A stretch of DNA of 64,000 nt from Juglans regia (taxonomy: Eukaryota; Streptophyta; Magnoliopsida; Fagales; Juglandaceae): positions 1,488,001 to 1,552,000 of the forward strand of contig NC_049909.1 of assembly GCF_001411555.2 (NCBI RefSeq), read 5' to 3'. Under the pieces are notes generated by a model. It saw only the letters and a program-made list of their open reading frames with translations, ran no database searches and was not told the origin of the DNA. This document shows positions 47,821-57,739 of the stretch, one piece after another. Position 1 is the first letter of the stretch. Every line of letters begins with the position of its first letter. Position numbers and translations under genes: made by a program.

Positions 47821-49726
47821 TTAATTTTTCCTAAACCAGTTTCTGATTTTCCAGATTCCATATTTTCTCCTTTACCTTATTCACAAATATCTTCACCCAA
47901 TACAGCAGAATTCTCTCCAATTTCTACATTTCCAGATTCATCATCTTCCATAGAACATTCTCTTTCAAATTCCAATAATTGCACTATTCCAATTCGGCAA
48001 TCTACAAGAATTAGAAAACCACCAAGATACTTGCAAGACTATCATTGTCAGCTGGCCTCTCAGCATTCATCACAATCTGTTTCTTTGCAGGACAAGTCTT
48101 CAGGTATCAAATTCCCTCTTTCTAATGTCCTTTCTTATGATAAACTCTCTAGCTCTCATAAACACTTTGCTTTTTCCATTTCTTCTATTTCTGAACCTCA
48201 AACTTTCTCACAAGCAAACCAAATTCCTGAGTGGCAGGAAGCTATGAATGCTGAAATCAAAGCCCTTGAGGCAAATAGAACTTGGACTCGCACTACTTTA
48301 CCTATGGGAAAGAAGCCGATAGGCTGTAAGTGGGTTTACCGAGTTAAATATAAACTGATGGTACCATTGAGAGGTACAAAGCTCATTTGGTTGCAAAGGG
48401 GTACAACCAAATTGAGGGACTTGATTTTCAGGAGACTTTTCTTCAGTTGCTAAAATGACTACAGTGAGATGTCTATTGGCCATAGCAGCTGCCAAAAATT
48501 GGCATTTACATCAGTTGGATGTAAATAATACATTCTTGCATGGAGATTTAGATGAAGAAGTATATATGTCCATTCCACTTGGATATGGCACACAGGGGGA
48601 CTCTAGAGTTTGTAAATTACAAAAGTCTCTTTATGGGTAAAGGCAAGCCTCTAGACAATGGTTCTCCAAGTTATCCACAACCATTATTGAGTACGTTTTT
48701 CAGCAAGCCAAATCTGATCATACTCTCTTTATTAAGTCAGAAAATAGTTCTTTCATTATTTTGTTAGTCTATGTTGATGATATTATTCTAACTAGCAATG
48801 ATTTGAATTTAATTTCTGATTTAAAGACATTTCTGGACAATAAATTCAGAATCAAGAATTTGGGCACCTTGAAATATTTTCTTGGAATAGAAGTTGCTAG
48901 GTCTTCCAGAGGCATAATATTGTGTCAAAGAAAATATGTGTTACATATTTTGCAAGATTCAGGTTTTCTGGTTGCCAAATCTATTACTTTTCCTATGGAA
49001 CAAAATACAAAATTCTCAAATTTAGATGGTGAACCTTTAGAGGATCCTTCTTTATATCGGAGGTTAATTGGGAGGCTTATTTATCTCACTATATCACGGC
49101 CAGACATCTCCTATTCTGTGAAAGTTCTAAGTCAATATATGGATAAACCAAGGCAGCCACATTTAAATGCTCTACACCGAGTGCTTAGATACTTGGAGGG
49201 AGCACCCAGTCAAGGCCTTTTCTTTCTAGCCAGCTCTGATTTTCATCTTAAAGTATTTTGTGACTCGGATTGGGCTGGTTGTATGGATACTAGAAGATCC
49301 ATTACATGTTTTTATGTGTTTCTTGGAAATTCTTTAATTTCCTGGAAGTCTAAGAAGCAACAAACCGTCTCAAAGTCCTCAGCCGAAACTGAATATAAGG
49401 TTATGGCCTCTACTACTTGTGAGATTTCTTGGTTAATTACATTGTTGGCAGATTTTCAGATTACTCATGCCAAACCAGCTTTATTATTCTGTGAGAGCAA
49501 AGCAGCCCTTCACATTGTTGCTAATCCATTTTTTCATGAAAGGACAAAGCATATCGAAATTGATTGCCATATTGTGAGAGAAAAGCTCCAAGCAAAGTTT
49601 ATAAAAACATTTCATGTTGCTTCCCATTCTCAGCTTAGTGACATTTTTACCAAGGCACTTGGGTCTCAACAATTCCATGCATTGCTTAGTAAAATGGGTG
49701 TCTTAGATATATATACTCCATCTTGA
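47821..49726 (+). pseudogene. copia reverse transcriptase and RNase H, partly open
   Basis: A spacer rich in Ser/Pro leads to RIRKPPRYLQDY and the start of the RT (WQEAMNAEIKALE, then GCKWVYRVKY; about 48230-48350). Frameshifts follow near 48350-48450 and a stop near 48640. From 48761 a 321-codon frame remains open. It has the RT catalytic YVDDI, KYFLGIEVARS, the RLIGRLIYLTISRPDI segment, and RNase H with CDSDWAGC, SKSSAETEY and the terminal TKHIEIDCH and LSDIFTKAL blocks. Copia family membership is certain; the lineage within copia was not resolved. Confidence 0.92.
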
Positions 49727-49733
49727 AGGGGAC
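49725..49733 (+). other. Polypurine tract
   Basis: GAAGGGGAC immediately before the 3' LTR, the plus-strand priming site. Confidence 0.75.
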
Positions 49734-49951
49734 TATTAGAAATACATTAGTTTTTCTTTATATATACAATTACTTTTCTGCCCTTGTAGTTTTAGTACAT
49801 ATAAATACTTCTTTTTGATTGTAAAGAAAACACGGGAAATACATGTAATACGAAAGCATTTTTGCCCAAATCTCTCTCTCTGTTCTTGAACCCTAACTCA
49901 GCAAATTCATTAGCTTGATCATAAATCCATGGCAGAACTCCAGTTTTGTCA
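49734..49951 (+). repeat. copia 3' LTR
   Basis: It has the same length and ends as 45163-45380 with about 11 substitutions, and is followed by CAACC. Confidence 0.92.
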
Positions 49952-50575
49952 CAACCCGATCGATTCACAAGGCTTGTACACAATCAGATTCAACACTAAA
50001 ATATCGACTCACCAATTTGCCAGGTGCTACAAGAAAAAGCATTATAGGGATGAGGATATGTATGGACATTCACTAATTCTATTAAGCAGAGACTCAACCA
50101 AATTCTGTTCTGGCACTCGGCTGCATAGCTAGAGTTTAGTCATGTGGCTTCAAATTATTTTAACAGCAAAAGCATGATCACAAAAGTAGATATCTCATAT
50201 ATAAGAGAAGTTCTAACAGGACACAAAAGATATTTAGCACGTTTCTAGAAAACGAGTTCTTAACATCAGCGTGTAGACCAAATGCAAGTTTTTTTTTTTT
50301 TTTTTCTGCAAACATGCATCAGCGTATAATAGATAAAGTGAGCTTCTGCAGATGACTGAGAGGTGAGAGAGGTTCGGGCTCGAGAGTTTCAGATGATGGC
50401 CTGCGGGGAGAGAGACTGAGGGGTGAGAGAAAAGTAAGCTTCGGCCCGTTTGAGGAGAGAGAGAGAGAGAGCTGGTATTCAGCGTCAGCGAGGGACAGAG
50501 AGGGGATCAGAAAGAGAGAAAGGGCGGTCGATCTATTTTTCTCTTCTTTGAAATACAGATGTGTCAACATGTTAT
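49952..50575. other. Intergenic, GA-rich tract, no gene supported
   Basis: AT-balanced sequence followed by a poly(T) run (50288-50305) and a GA-rich stretch (50360-50520). On the minus strand the GA-rich stretch gives an 83-codon Ser/Leu-rich frame of low complexity. It looks like a leader-type pyrimidine tract, not a protein. Confidence 0.45.
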
Positions 50576-51080
50576 TCGAGGGTTTAAATCCCCTCTATCC
50601 CCTCTATCCACCAGGGCCTATTTGTTATAATAGGAATTTTTGTATTAGTACACTTTATATTTATAATTTTTTTTTATAAAGTGTGGAGTATTTTTTATTG
50701 AATATGAAGATATATTTTATAAAATATAGAGTGTAAAGTAATAAATAGTGACTTATGAAATTTTTTTTTTTAGTATATATATTTATTATGCGAAAGAAAA
50801 CTGTTTAACTTGCTCGTAATATTATATGTATGTATGTATGTATGTACGGGTGTGTGCGCGCGCGGATGATATCTAGCTAGCTAGGTTTTTTAGATATATA
50901 GCTACTCATCATTTCACATCACACATTTTATATATTTTAATTTTTTTTTATTCTTAGTTAACTAATTAAATTGTTATACTAACTATCCATATACTACATA
51001 CTTGTTATAAAGAAAAGAAGAAAAATTTTAAAAAAAAAACGTGATTTGTAGTGTGTGATTTATAAAAATGATAAGTAGAT
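50576..51080. other. AT-rich intergenic with GTAT/GCGC microsatellites
   Basis: ATGTATGTATGT and TGTGCGCGCG runs at about 50827-50865. There is a partly self-complementary AT segment at 50640-50760. No gene is seen. Confidence 0.5.
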
Positions 51081-51163
51081 TTATTCTCCGGAGATTATAT
51101 ATCCACCAAAGGCAATCTTCTTCATATCCTGATCATGATCATATTGATCAACTCCATCCTGGC
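51081..51163 (-). other. Weak candidate terminal exon
   Basis: The minus strand shows an acceptor-like TGCATTTCAG followed by an open run ending FGGYIISGE and a stop at 51081. A second similar candidate lies at 51432-51379 (acceptor TTTTAG, ending HPKIMINN and stop). Neither matches a protein I recognise and no upstream exons were found. They may be relics of a host gene or chance. Confidence 0.2.
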
Positions 51164-51709
51164 CTGAAATGCATTAATAATCATCTGTTAGTCACCATTA
51201 AATATCTATATATTAATTAATTAATATATATACCTATATTTGTTATGGATCTGTAACAGATCCATGTGAATCATGCCTACCACAATCGGAATTCATAGAT
51301 GTAATTAATATTTAAGTACTAGTCGTGATACATATATGTCTCGATCGATATAGATCTAGCTAGATCATCAATTCTCTCTCAATTATTGATCATGATTTTG
51401 GGATGCATGGTGGTATCATATTCAGCCAAAAACTAAAATAAAAAATAAAAATATCAGCATGCAAATTAATAGGGACTACTACCATGTGATGATAATCCTA
51501 ATTAATTAAACCCATGATCAATTAGTTTAATTAGGAAGATGCATATAATATTGGCCCTAAGATCGAGGTTATAATTAGCCTCCACCCTTCATCTACAATA
51601 ATAATGATTCATTAGTTCCACCTTAATTCCCCGTTTTTCGAAGAGAAAGCTGTCATGACTGCGTTCTACCTACCGTCCTTGAACGTACAACCTCATTTCT
51701 TGAATCTTA

Positions 51710-51866
51710 ATTTAAGTTTGGTTTGAATTCGAAGATGAATTAAAATAGATTATAAATAGTAATAAGATAAGTTATAAATAGTAATAAAATTTATGAGTTA
51801 AAGTTATTGAATAATAATAAATAATAATAATATGAGTTGAGATGGACTATGAATACAAACGAGACC
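51710..51866. mobile_element. Short Harbinger-like MITE
   Basis: Imperfect inverted ends (left GTTTGGTTTGAATTC, right GAATACAAACGAGACC) flanked by TTA at 51707-51709 and 51867-51869. The interior consists of AAATAGTAATAAGAT-type repeats. Small size and TTA flanks fit the Tourist group. Confidence 0.55.
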
Positions 51867-51889
51867 TTATTGTCAAGACTAAAAATAAA

Positions 51890-52394
51890 GAGTGATGCTA
51901 CAACTCTGCTCACGCTGGGAGCTTCTGTTCGGGATGTAGTATTATTTTATATGTATTTTATTTAAATAATTTTTTATATAAATATTTTATTATTTTATAA
52001 TATTTAAAAAAAATAAAATAAATTTAAAATATTATTAAGAAAATATTTTCTTAATTAAAAAGTAAAAAAATATATATTAAAAAATACTTTCTTAATCATG
52101 AAGTAAAATAAAAAATTATAAAAAATATTTTTAAAAAAATAAAATAAATTTAGAACATCATTAAAAATAGTTCCTTAAATAGAAAGTAAAAAACAAATTA
52201 TTAAAAAATACTTTCTTACGAAGTAAAATAAAAAATAATATATTATTTTTTATTTTACTTCTTGATTAAGAAAATATTTTTTAATAATATTTAAAATTAT
52301 TAAAAAATTATATAAAAAATAATTTTAAAAAAATATATAAAAAATATACTACTAATCTCCGACGAGAGCACCAACGGAAGATATAGCATTTCTC
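51890..52394. mobile_element. MULE-like MITE with perfect 9-bp duplication
   Basis: The ends are GAGTGATGCTACA and the inverted ATAGCATTTCTC. They are flanked by an identical 9-bp AAAAATAAA at 51881-51889 and 52395-52403. The interior is very AT-rich, with long inverted segments such as CTTAATTAAGAAAATATT. A 9-bp duplication is characteristic of Mutator-like elements. Confidence 0.8.
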
Positions 52395-52464
52395 AAAAAT
52401 AAATGCAAGCGTGGAACTCACTAAACAACTCATATGAGTTCGTTAGGAAATACAAGTGTACGTT

Positions 52465-52791
52465 CTCTTTGGAGATATTTTATTTCTAAACTACATGCAT
52501 CATTTAAATATAACATATTTTTTAATTTTAAATCTTTAAATATTTTCATCTAATTGTTATAATTTTTTTAAACTTTTAAAAAAAATACAAAAATTTATAA
52601 AATTTTTCTAAATTTTTAAATAAAAATAATATTAAAATAAATTTTTAACTTTATAATATTTTTATTCAATTTTTTTTTCTTATTTTTTAAAATCTAATAA
52701 AATATTTTAAATCAAACTATTTTATTATTATTAATAAATTATTTTATTACTATTTACATCTCTTTTAAAATATTGTTAGCATCCAAACGAG
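52465..52791. mobile_element. AT-rich MITE with CTCNTTTGGA ends
   Basis: The left end CTCTTTGGAGAT and right end AGCATCCAAACGAG are imperfect inverted partners. The interior is A/T-rich with many short palindromes. Target duplication was not resolved. Confidence 0.5.
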
Positions 52792-52967
52792 TCATGAAAG
52801 CTTAATGCATACACAAAGGTATAAAAGAGAAAGGGAGAATGCAAGATTTACCAGCCAAGACATGACCAGACATAAAGCAAGGTCGAAGATGAGACGTAAA
52901 AATGAAGGATGAGTCTTAAAGTTGGATGGGAAGACATAAAATGATAAAATAAAGAGTGATGAGACAT

Positions 52968-53766
52968 AAGGGGTGTAATCGGTCCGGTTCGATCCGGTTT
53001 TGGATAAAATTTAGGACTGAACCGGTATCTACCGGTTTTGTATTTTCCAAAACCGATTATGCACCGGTTACCCTCCTAAACCGGTACTTCCGATTTTACC
53101 GGTTTCCAGTCCGGTCCGGTCAGGTTTTTCAGTTTTTTTAAAATGTAAATTTCACAATTTGTCATTAAAAATTTGTTTATTAAAAAAAAATTTGATTTAA
53201 AAAAATTGTTTTATAGTTTTATTAATATATTAGATTATATAATAGTATTAATATTAGACTATTGCTATAGTTATAAGTTATATATTAGTATTAGTTATAA
53301 ACTTTTAGTAAAAACTTGTAGTATTAATTATCAGTATAACTATAGTCATTAGTCTATATTAGACTATTAATATTAGTTATAAACTTTTAGTGATTTAGTA
53401 TTAGCATTTTATGTAATAATTTATAAATTATAATAAGAAATTATTTCATATATTAATTATATATATTATATATAAAAATTTAACATAAAAATTTATAATT
53501 ATACATAATATATAAAACTTATATATATTAATATATATATATAATTTTTTATAAAAGTTATATATACAATAATACAAAATATTATTTTATATATATATAT
53601 ATATTTTATCAACCGGTCCAGTCGGAAAAATCCTAAAACCGGAACCGGACCGGAACCGGCCGGTTTTCACATTCTAAGAATCGGTTCCAAACCGGACCGA
53701 TTCAAAACTGATAAAACCGGTCCAGTCCGGTCCGGACCAATTTTTCGGTTTGAATTTACACCTCTA
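52968..53766. mobile_element. Non-autonomous hAT element (family A, copy 3)
   Basis: Left end AGGGGTGTAATCGG and right end TTTACACCTCTA. Both subterminal regions are packed with CCGGTCC and ACCGG motifs (52975-53130 and 53610-53745). The centre is TA-rich and shares TTAGTATTAGTTATAAAC-type words with 2960-3974. There is no coding. Flanking 8-mers do not match clearly, so the insertion may be old or rearranged. Confidence 0.75.
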
Positions 53767-54148
53767 GAAAGCAGGATGGGACATAAAACAAGAAGATTGA
53801 CTATAAGAAAGTGAGGCGAATAGAGAGGAGGGAGGGTTCAGCTGAATTAGCTTGGTGAAGAGAATGAAGATCAAGGTGCTCCTGAGAATAACTTAAAGAC
53901 TAGAGACACTCATGGGAGCACTTGTAGAGAGTTTAATTTGTAAGGATGAGGAGCTTATATAAAACTTCACTTATAGTGGATTTACACCCTAGAAGCTACA
54001 CTAGTCAATGTAGACCTTCGTACCTAGTGCTAAACCACGTAAATACTAGCCTCCTTTACTTTATGTTATTATGATTAAGAGTATTCCATGCACATCACTA
54101 CTGTATCACCACCGCGAATCAGCGTATGAGAGAAGAGTTATCCAACCA
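53767..54148. other. Intergenic, no gene seen
   Basis: Moderately GA-rich sequence without a supported frame. GATGGGACATAAA-like words occur both here and left of the hAT element (52880-52965), so the hAT element sits in a short degenerate repeat region. Confidence 0.5.
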
Positions 54149-54683
54149 TGTTGTGGTGTATGTGGAAATTAGTTTTGGAGCCGAAAAATGTATTTGCTGA
54201 AAGTGCGCTCGAGCGAAACTTGAGTCTGAGAGTTTGCTCGAGTCCCGCTCGACAGTGAGCTCAAGGGAGACACAAATCCTAGTGTTCGCTCAACATCCCG
54301 CTCGAGCCAATGTTGATTTGGTCGTTCACTCAAGGTGCACTCGACAGACCACTCGAGCAAAGTATGCAGATTTTTCCAAATTAGGGTTTCTAGCATCGTT
54401 TTCTATAAATATATCATATTAGACTTGTTTTGTACGGACTTAAGCATATTTTGAGAAAGAATAATTGTCTAGTGAGTGCATATTGTGTGAGAGAGCAAAA
54501 AGTCATAGAGAGTGTGAGTTGAGATTGAGTGATTGTAATCTCCTCTAGTTAATAAGATTTATGTAACTCTGTGAACGTAGGCAATTTGCCAAACAACGTA
54601 TATTGTGCATCGTGTTCTTGATTGTGTTACTTTTACTTTATTTGTCATGTTGGTGTGTGTATTTTGCACAACATTTCTCAACA
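54149..54683 (+). repeat. copia-derivative 5' LTR
   Basis: It starts TGTTGTGG and ends CTCAACA, and is followed by a primer-site-like CGGTATCAAGAGCC. It has a TATA-like CTATAAATATATC near 54405. The first half is crowded with CTCGAG-related words. Confidence 0.9.
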
Positions 54684-54700
54684 ACCGGTATCAAGAGCCA
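54684..54700 (+). other. Primer-binding site, degenerate
   Basis: CGGTATCAAGAGCC resembles the initiator-Met-tRNA site TGGTATCAGAGC with one substitution and one inserted base. Confidence 0.6.
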
Positions 54701-54719
54701 ATATCAGATCTGAAGGAGA

Positions 54720-55663
54720 ATGATGACTAGAGATCAAATGAAAGCACACAGGATCGAGAAGTTCGACGGTGCTGATTTTGGGTACTGGAAGATGCAGATT
54801 GAGGACTATCTCTATGGGAAGAGACTCCACCTTCCACTGTTGGGAAAGAAGCCGGCAAATATGGATGATGCTGAGTGGACCCTATTAGATCGACAGGTTC
54901 TAGGGGTTGTTCGGCTGACCTTGTCCAGAACAGTGGCACACAATGTCAGTAAGGAGAGAACCATGATGGATCTCATGGCGACTTTGTCAGGTATGTATGA
55001 AAAGCCGTCTGCGAACAATAAGGTGCACTTCATGAAGAAATTGTTCAATCTAAAGATATCAAAAGGTATGTCTGTAGCCCAACACTTGAATGAATTCAAT
55101 ACGATCACAAATCAATTGTCTTTTGTAGAAATTGAGTTTGATGATGAGATCAGAATATTTTGATTCTGTTGGCATCGTTGCCAAATAGCTGGAAGGCCAT
55201 GAGGATGGTTGTGAATAGTTTAGAAGGCAAGAGGAAACTGAACTTGAACTACGATGACATACGTGACATGGTACTTGCTAAAGAGGTATGTAGGAGAGAC
55301 TCGGGTGAGTTCTCGGGTTCAGGATCTACCCTGATTGTTGACAATAAGGGCAGAGGATATGACATGTCAAACTCCAAAAGCAGAGGGAAGATTAAGACGA
55401 GATCTGGGCAACAGATCAATTGTTGGAGTTGTGGCAAGCAAGGCCATATCAAGAGAAATTGCAGGAATGAAGAAAGTGTTGAGGATGATGCTGTGAATGT
55501 AGTTGTAGAAGAAATTCATGATGCCTTACTTTTTGTAGTGCACAGTCTGATTAATGATTGGGTATTGGATTCAAGAGTTTCGTTCCATAGCACCTCATAC
55601 AAAATTATGTCGCTGGTGATTTTGGGAAGATGTATGTGGCTGATGGAGAGGCACTGGATGTAG
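54720..55663 (+). pseudogene. copia gag with CCHC knuckle, frameshifted
   Basis: The first segment (54720-55163) has RIEKFDGADFGYWKMQIEDY, LYGKRLHLPLLGKKPA, LSGMYEKPSANNKVHFMKKL and MSVAQHLNEFNTITNQL, the gag_2 domain of Tnt1-like copia elements. A frameshift near 55160 moves the frame. The second segment reads LLASLPNSW, DDIRDMVLAKE and the knuckle CWSCGKQGHIKRNC (55421-55462). It then runs into the protease start WVLDSRVSFHS (about 55560), where the expected DSGAS catalytic motif is DSRVS. Gag would build particles; protease activity should be lost. Confidence 0.88.
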
Positions 55664-55899
55664 TGGGAGTTGGTGATGTGCACATCACACTTCCAAACAG
55701 GAGCGTGTGGACTATACAGCAAGTCACACATATTCCAGATTTGAAGAAAAATTTGATCTATGTGGGACAGCTTGATGATAGCGGTTTTGCAGTAGCGTTC
55801 TCTGGAGGAGCTTGGAATATCACTGAGGGTGCGCTGGTCCTAGTGCATAGTAAGAGATCTAACTCTTTGTATTTAACATCAGGGTCCATTGATGTGTAG
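55630..55899 (+). pseudogene. copia protease C-part, frameshifted
   Basis: After another frameshift near 55620 the sequence reads VADGEALDVVGVGDVHITLPN, then VTHIPDLKKNLIYVGQLDDSGFAVAFSGG. This is the region after the protease active site in Tnt1-like elements. It ends at a stop at 55899, and the pol enzymes do not follow. Confidence 0.8.
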
Positions 55900-56228
55900 A
55901 AAAATACAAGAGTGCAAAAGGACAAGCTTGATCATGTGAAACATGTGAGGAAGCTAAAGGGAGTCAATTTTGCCATTCCTCATGAAAGCCTGGAAAAGTT
56001 GGCTAAGGTTGTCAAGATCGGTTCGAAACCGGATACTCCTAGTGTAGTGGGAGTTGTGAGTCGTCCAATAGATGTAATGACTAAGGGCGATGTATGTGGA
56101 AGACTGAAGTCAGGCTTGACTTCAGTATGTCTTCTAGCTTGAATACGAGAGCTGTGAGCTGCAGAGACGATATGGCTTGGCTGGAAACAGTAGTTGGCAT
56201 GTGGAGACCCAGTCTCCAAGTGGGAGAT
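55900..56228 (+). other. Non-coding 3' internal segment and purine tract
   Basis: A remnant linking the protease to the 3' LTR, with no RT or integrase motifs in any frame. The CTCCAAGTGGGAGATT tract at 56213-56228 is the likely plus-strand primer. Confidence 0.7.
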
Positions 56229-56764
56229 TGTTGGGGTATATGTGGAGACTGGTTTTGGAGTTTAAAAAGGTGTTTGCTGAAAGTGCGCCCGACACTGGGC
56301 TTGAGTGAAACTCAAGTCCGAGAGTTTACTCGAGTCCCGCTCGAGCGAGACACAAACCCTAGTATTCGCTCGATACTCCGCTCGAGCCAATGTTGATTTG
56401 GTCATTCGCTAAAGACGCGCTCGACAGGCCGCTTGAGCGAAGTACGCAGATTTTGCCAGATTAGGGTTTCTAGTGTCGTTTGCTATAAATATATCATATT
56501 AAACTTGTTTTGTACGGTCTTAGACATATTTTGAGAAAGAATAATTATCTAGTGAGTGTATATTGTATGAGAGAGCAAAAATTCCTAGAGAGTGTGAGTT
56601 GAAATTGAGTGATTGTAATCTCCTTTGGTTAATAAGATTTCTGCAGTTCTATGGACGTAGGTAATTTGCCGAATCATGTATATTGTGCGTAGTGTTCTTG
56701 ATTGTGTTACTTTTACTTTATTTGCTATTGTTGGTGTGTGTATTTTGCACAAAATTTCACAACA
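56229..56764 (+). repeat. copia-derivative 3' LTR
   Basis: It starts TGTTGGGG and ends TCACAACA. It is similar over its length to the 5' LTR but with many substitutions and small indels, so the insertion is old. Confidence 0.9.
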
Positions 56765-57008
56765 AACCATATGGTGGGCATTCAACCATGACCGGAAATT
56801 GCCTCAACACCATTGATCACTGAAACTCTCACACTAAACTATTTAGATTATGGATTATAAATACATAATTGCAAGGAGCTGTGATGATCACAAGTCTAAT
56901 TGTGCTCAAGGATCAAGCTCACGCAAGGAATTTCATCTAAAGGAGCACGCGGTACGTGCGTGGGGATATATATAATATACTTCTAAATATAAAAAACCAA
57001 CAGATCCA

Positions 57009-57040
<32 letters not shown>

Positions 57041-57739
57041 TTGACTTTGCTAACTCAGTTTGACAACTCGTATATTTAATTTTTTTATTTAATAATTAAG
57101 AAAATAATTTTTATTGTATTGATATACTTTTTTATTTTTTAAAAATATTAAAAAAATATAAAATAAAATAAAATAAAAAATTTGTGCTAAGCGCACGTCC
57201 AGTGACTATTGCTGAGAGGCAGCCTAACACTATATATATGGTTGTACTGCTATGAAACAATTACGTACGCTGCGCGGAAGTAATTTATGTCCTTCCGTCA
57301 ATGTTGTATTTTGATTTTGCACAATCATTAGGAGGTGGAAGCAGGGAGAGGGCAAGAGAAGGGAGATGAAAGGCAGAGACGGATTTTTGGAGAATGGAGA
57401 GAACATTATAACCAAGGGTACGTATGCCAATATTCAGGTTCCTCTACAACAGCATATATGCATGTTTTGTACAGTATTTTTTTTTTCCAGAATTAACTTG
57501 TGTTACAACTCAGTTTATAAAACAATATTTAACTACAATTAATTATAAAATTTATACCAGATGTTTGTTAATGAATAAAAGCTGTTAATTAAGCTTATTA
57601 ATTACTTAAAGAGCGCGCAGAGTTTAAAGCTAATTAATCCCATATCGTTTATAATATTGTTTTGAGTGTAAATTAGGTGAGAAGAAACAAAACCACATAA
57701 TTTGTATATATATATCATGATTTGTTTGAGTGATATGAT
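56765..57739. other. AT-rich intergenic, no gene seen
   Basis: Includes a TA microsatellite (about 57014-57042), AAATA runs (57140-57180) and poly(T) at 57478-57486. Short frames only. Confidence 0.55.

Larger units (their letters stand above)
45163..49951 (+). mobile_element. Ty1/copia retrotransposon with both LTRs, coding region decayed
   Basis: Two 218-bp LTRs, a perfect primer-binding site, gag, protease, integrase, RT and RNase H occur in copia order, with a purine tract before the 3' LTR. Flanking 5 bp are CATCC and CAACC, an imperfect target duplication. The LTRs differ at about 11 positions by eye, so the insertion is not recent. Stops and frameshifts scatter through gag and pol, while the last third of pol (RT palm and RNase H) is still open for 321 codons. 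Confidence 0.93.
54149..56764 (+). mobile_element. Non-autonomous copia derivative (gag-protease only)
   Basis: The 5' LTR is 54149-54683 and the 3' LTR 56229-56764. They are flanked by a perfect AACCA target duplication (54144-54148 and 56765-56769). The interior is only 1.55 kb. It keeps gag and a damaged protease, then jumps to a short 3' segment and purine tract. Integrase, RT and RNase H are absent. The gag is of the Tnt1-like copia group. This resembles a TR-GAG-type passenger that would depend on a relative's enzymes, or a deleted full copy. Confidence 0.9.

Noticed and set aside
45375..49726. Treating the copia gag-pol frames as separate host genes
   Set aside because: They lie in order between two matching LTRs with primer site and purine tract, and are pieces of one broken polyprotein.
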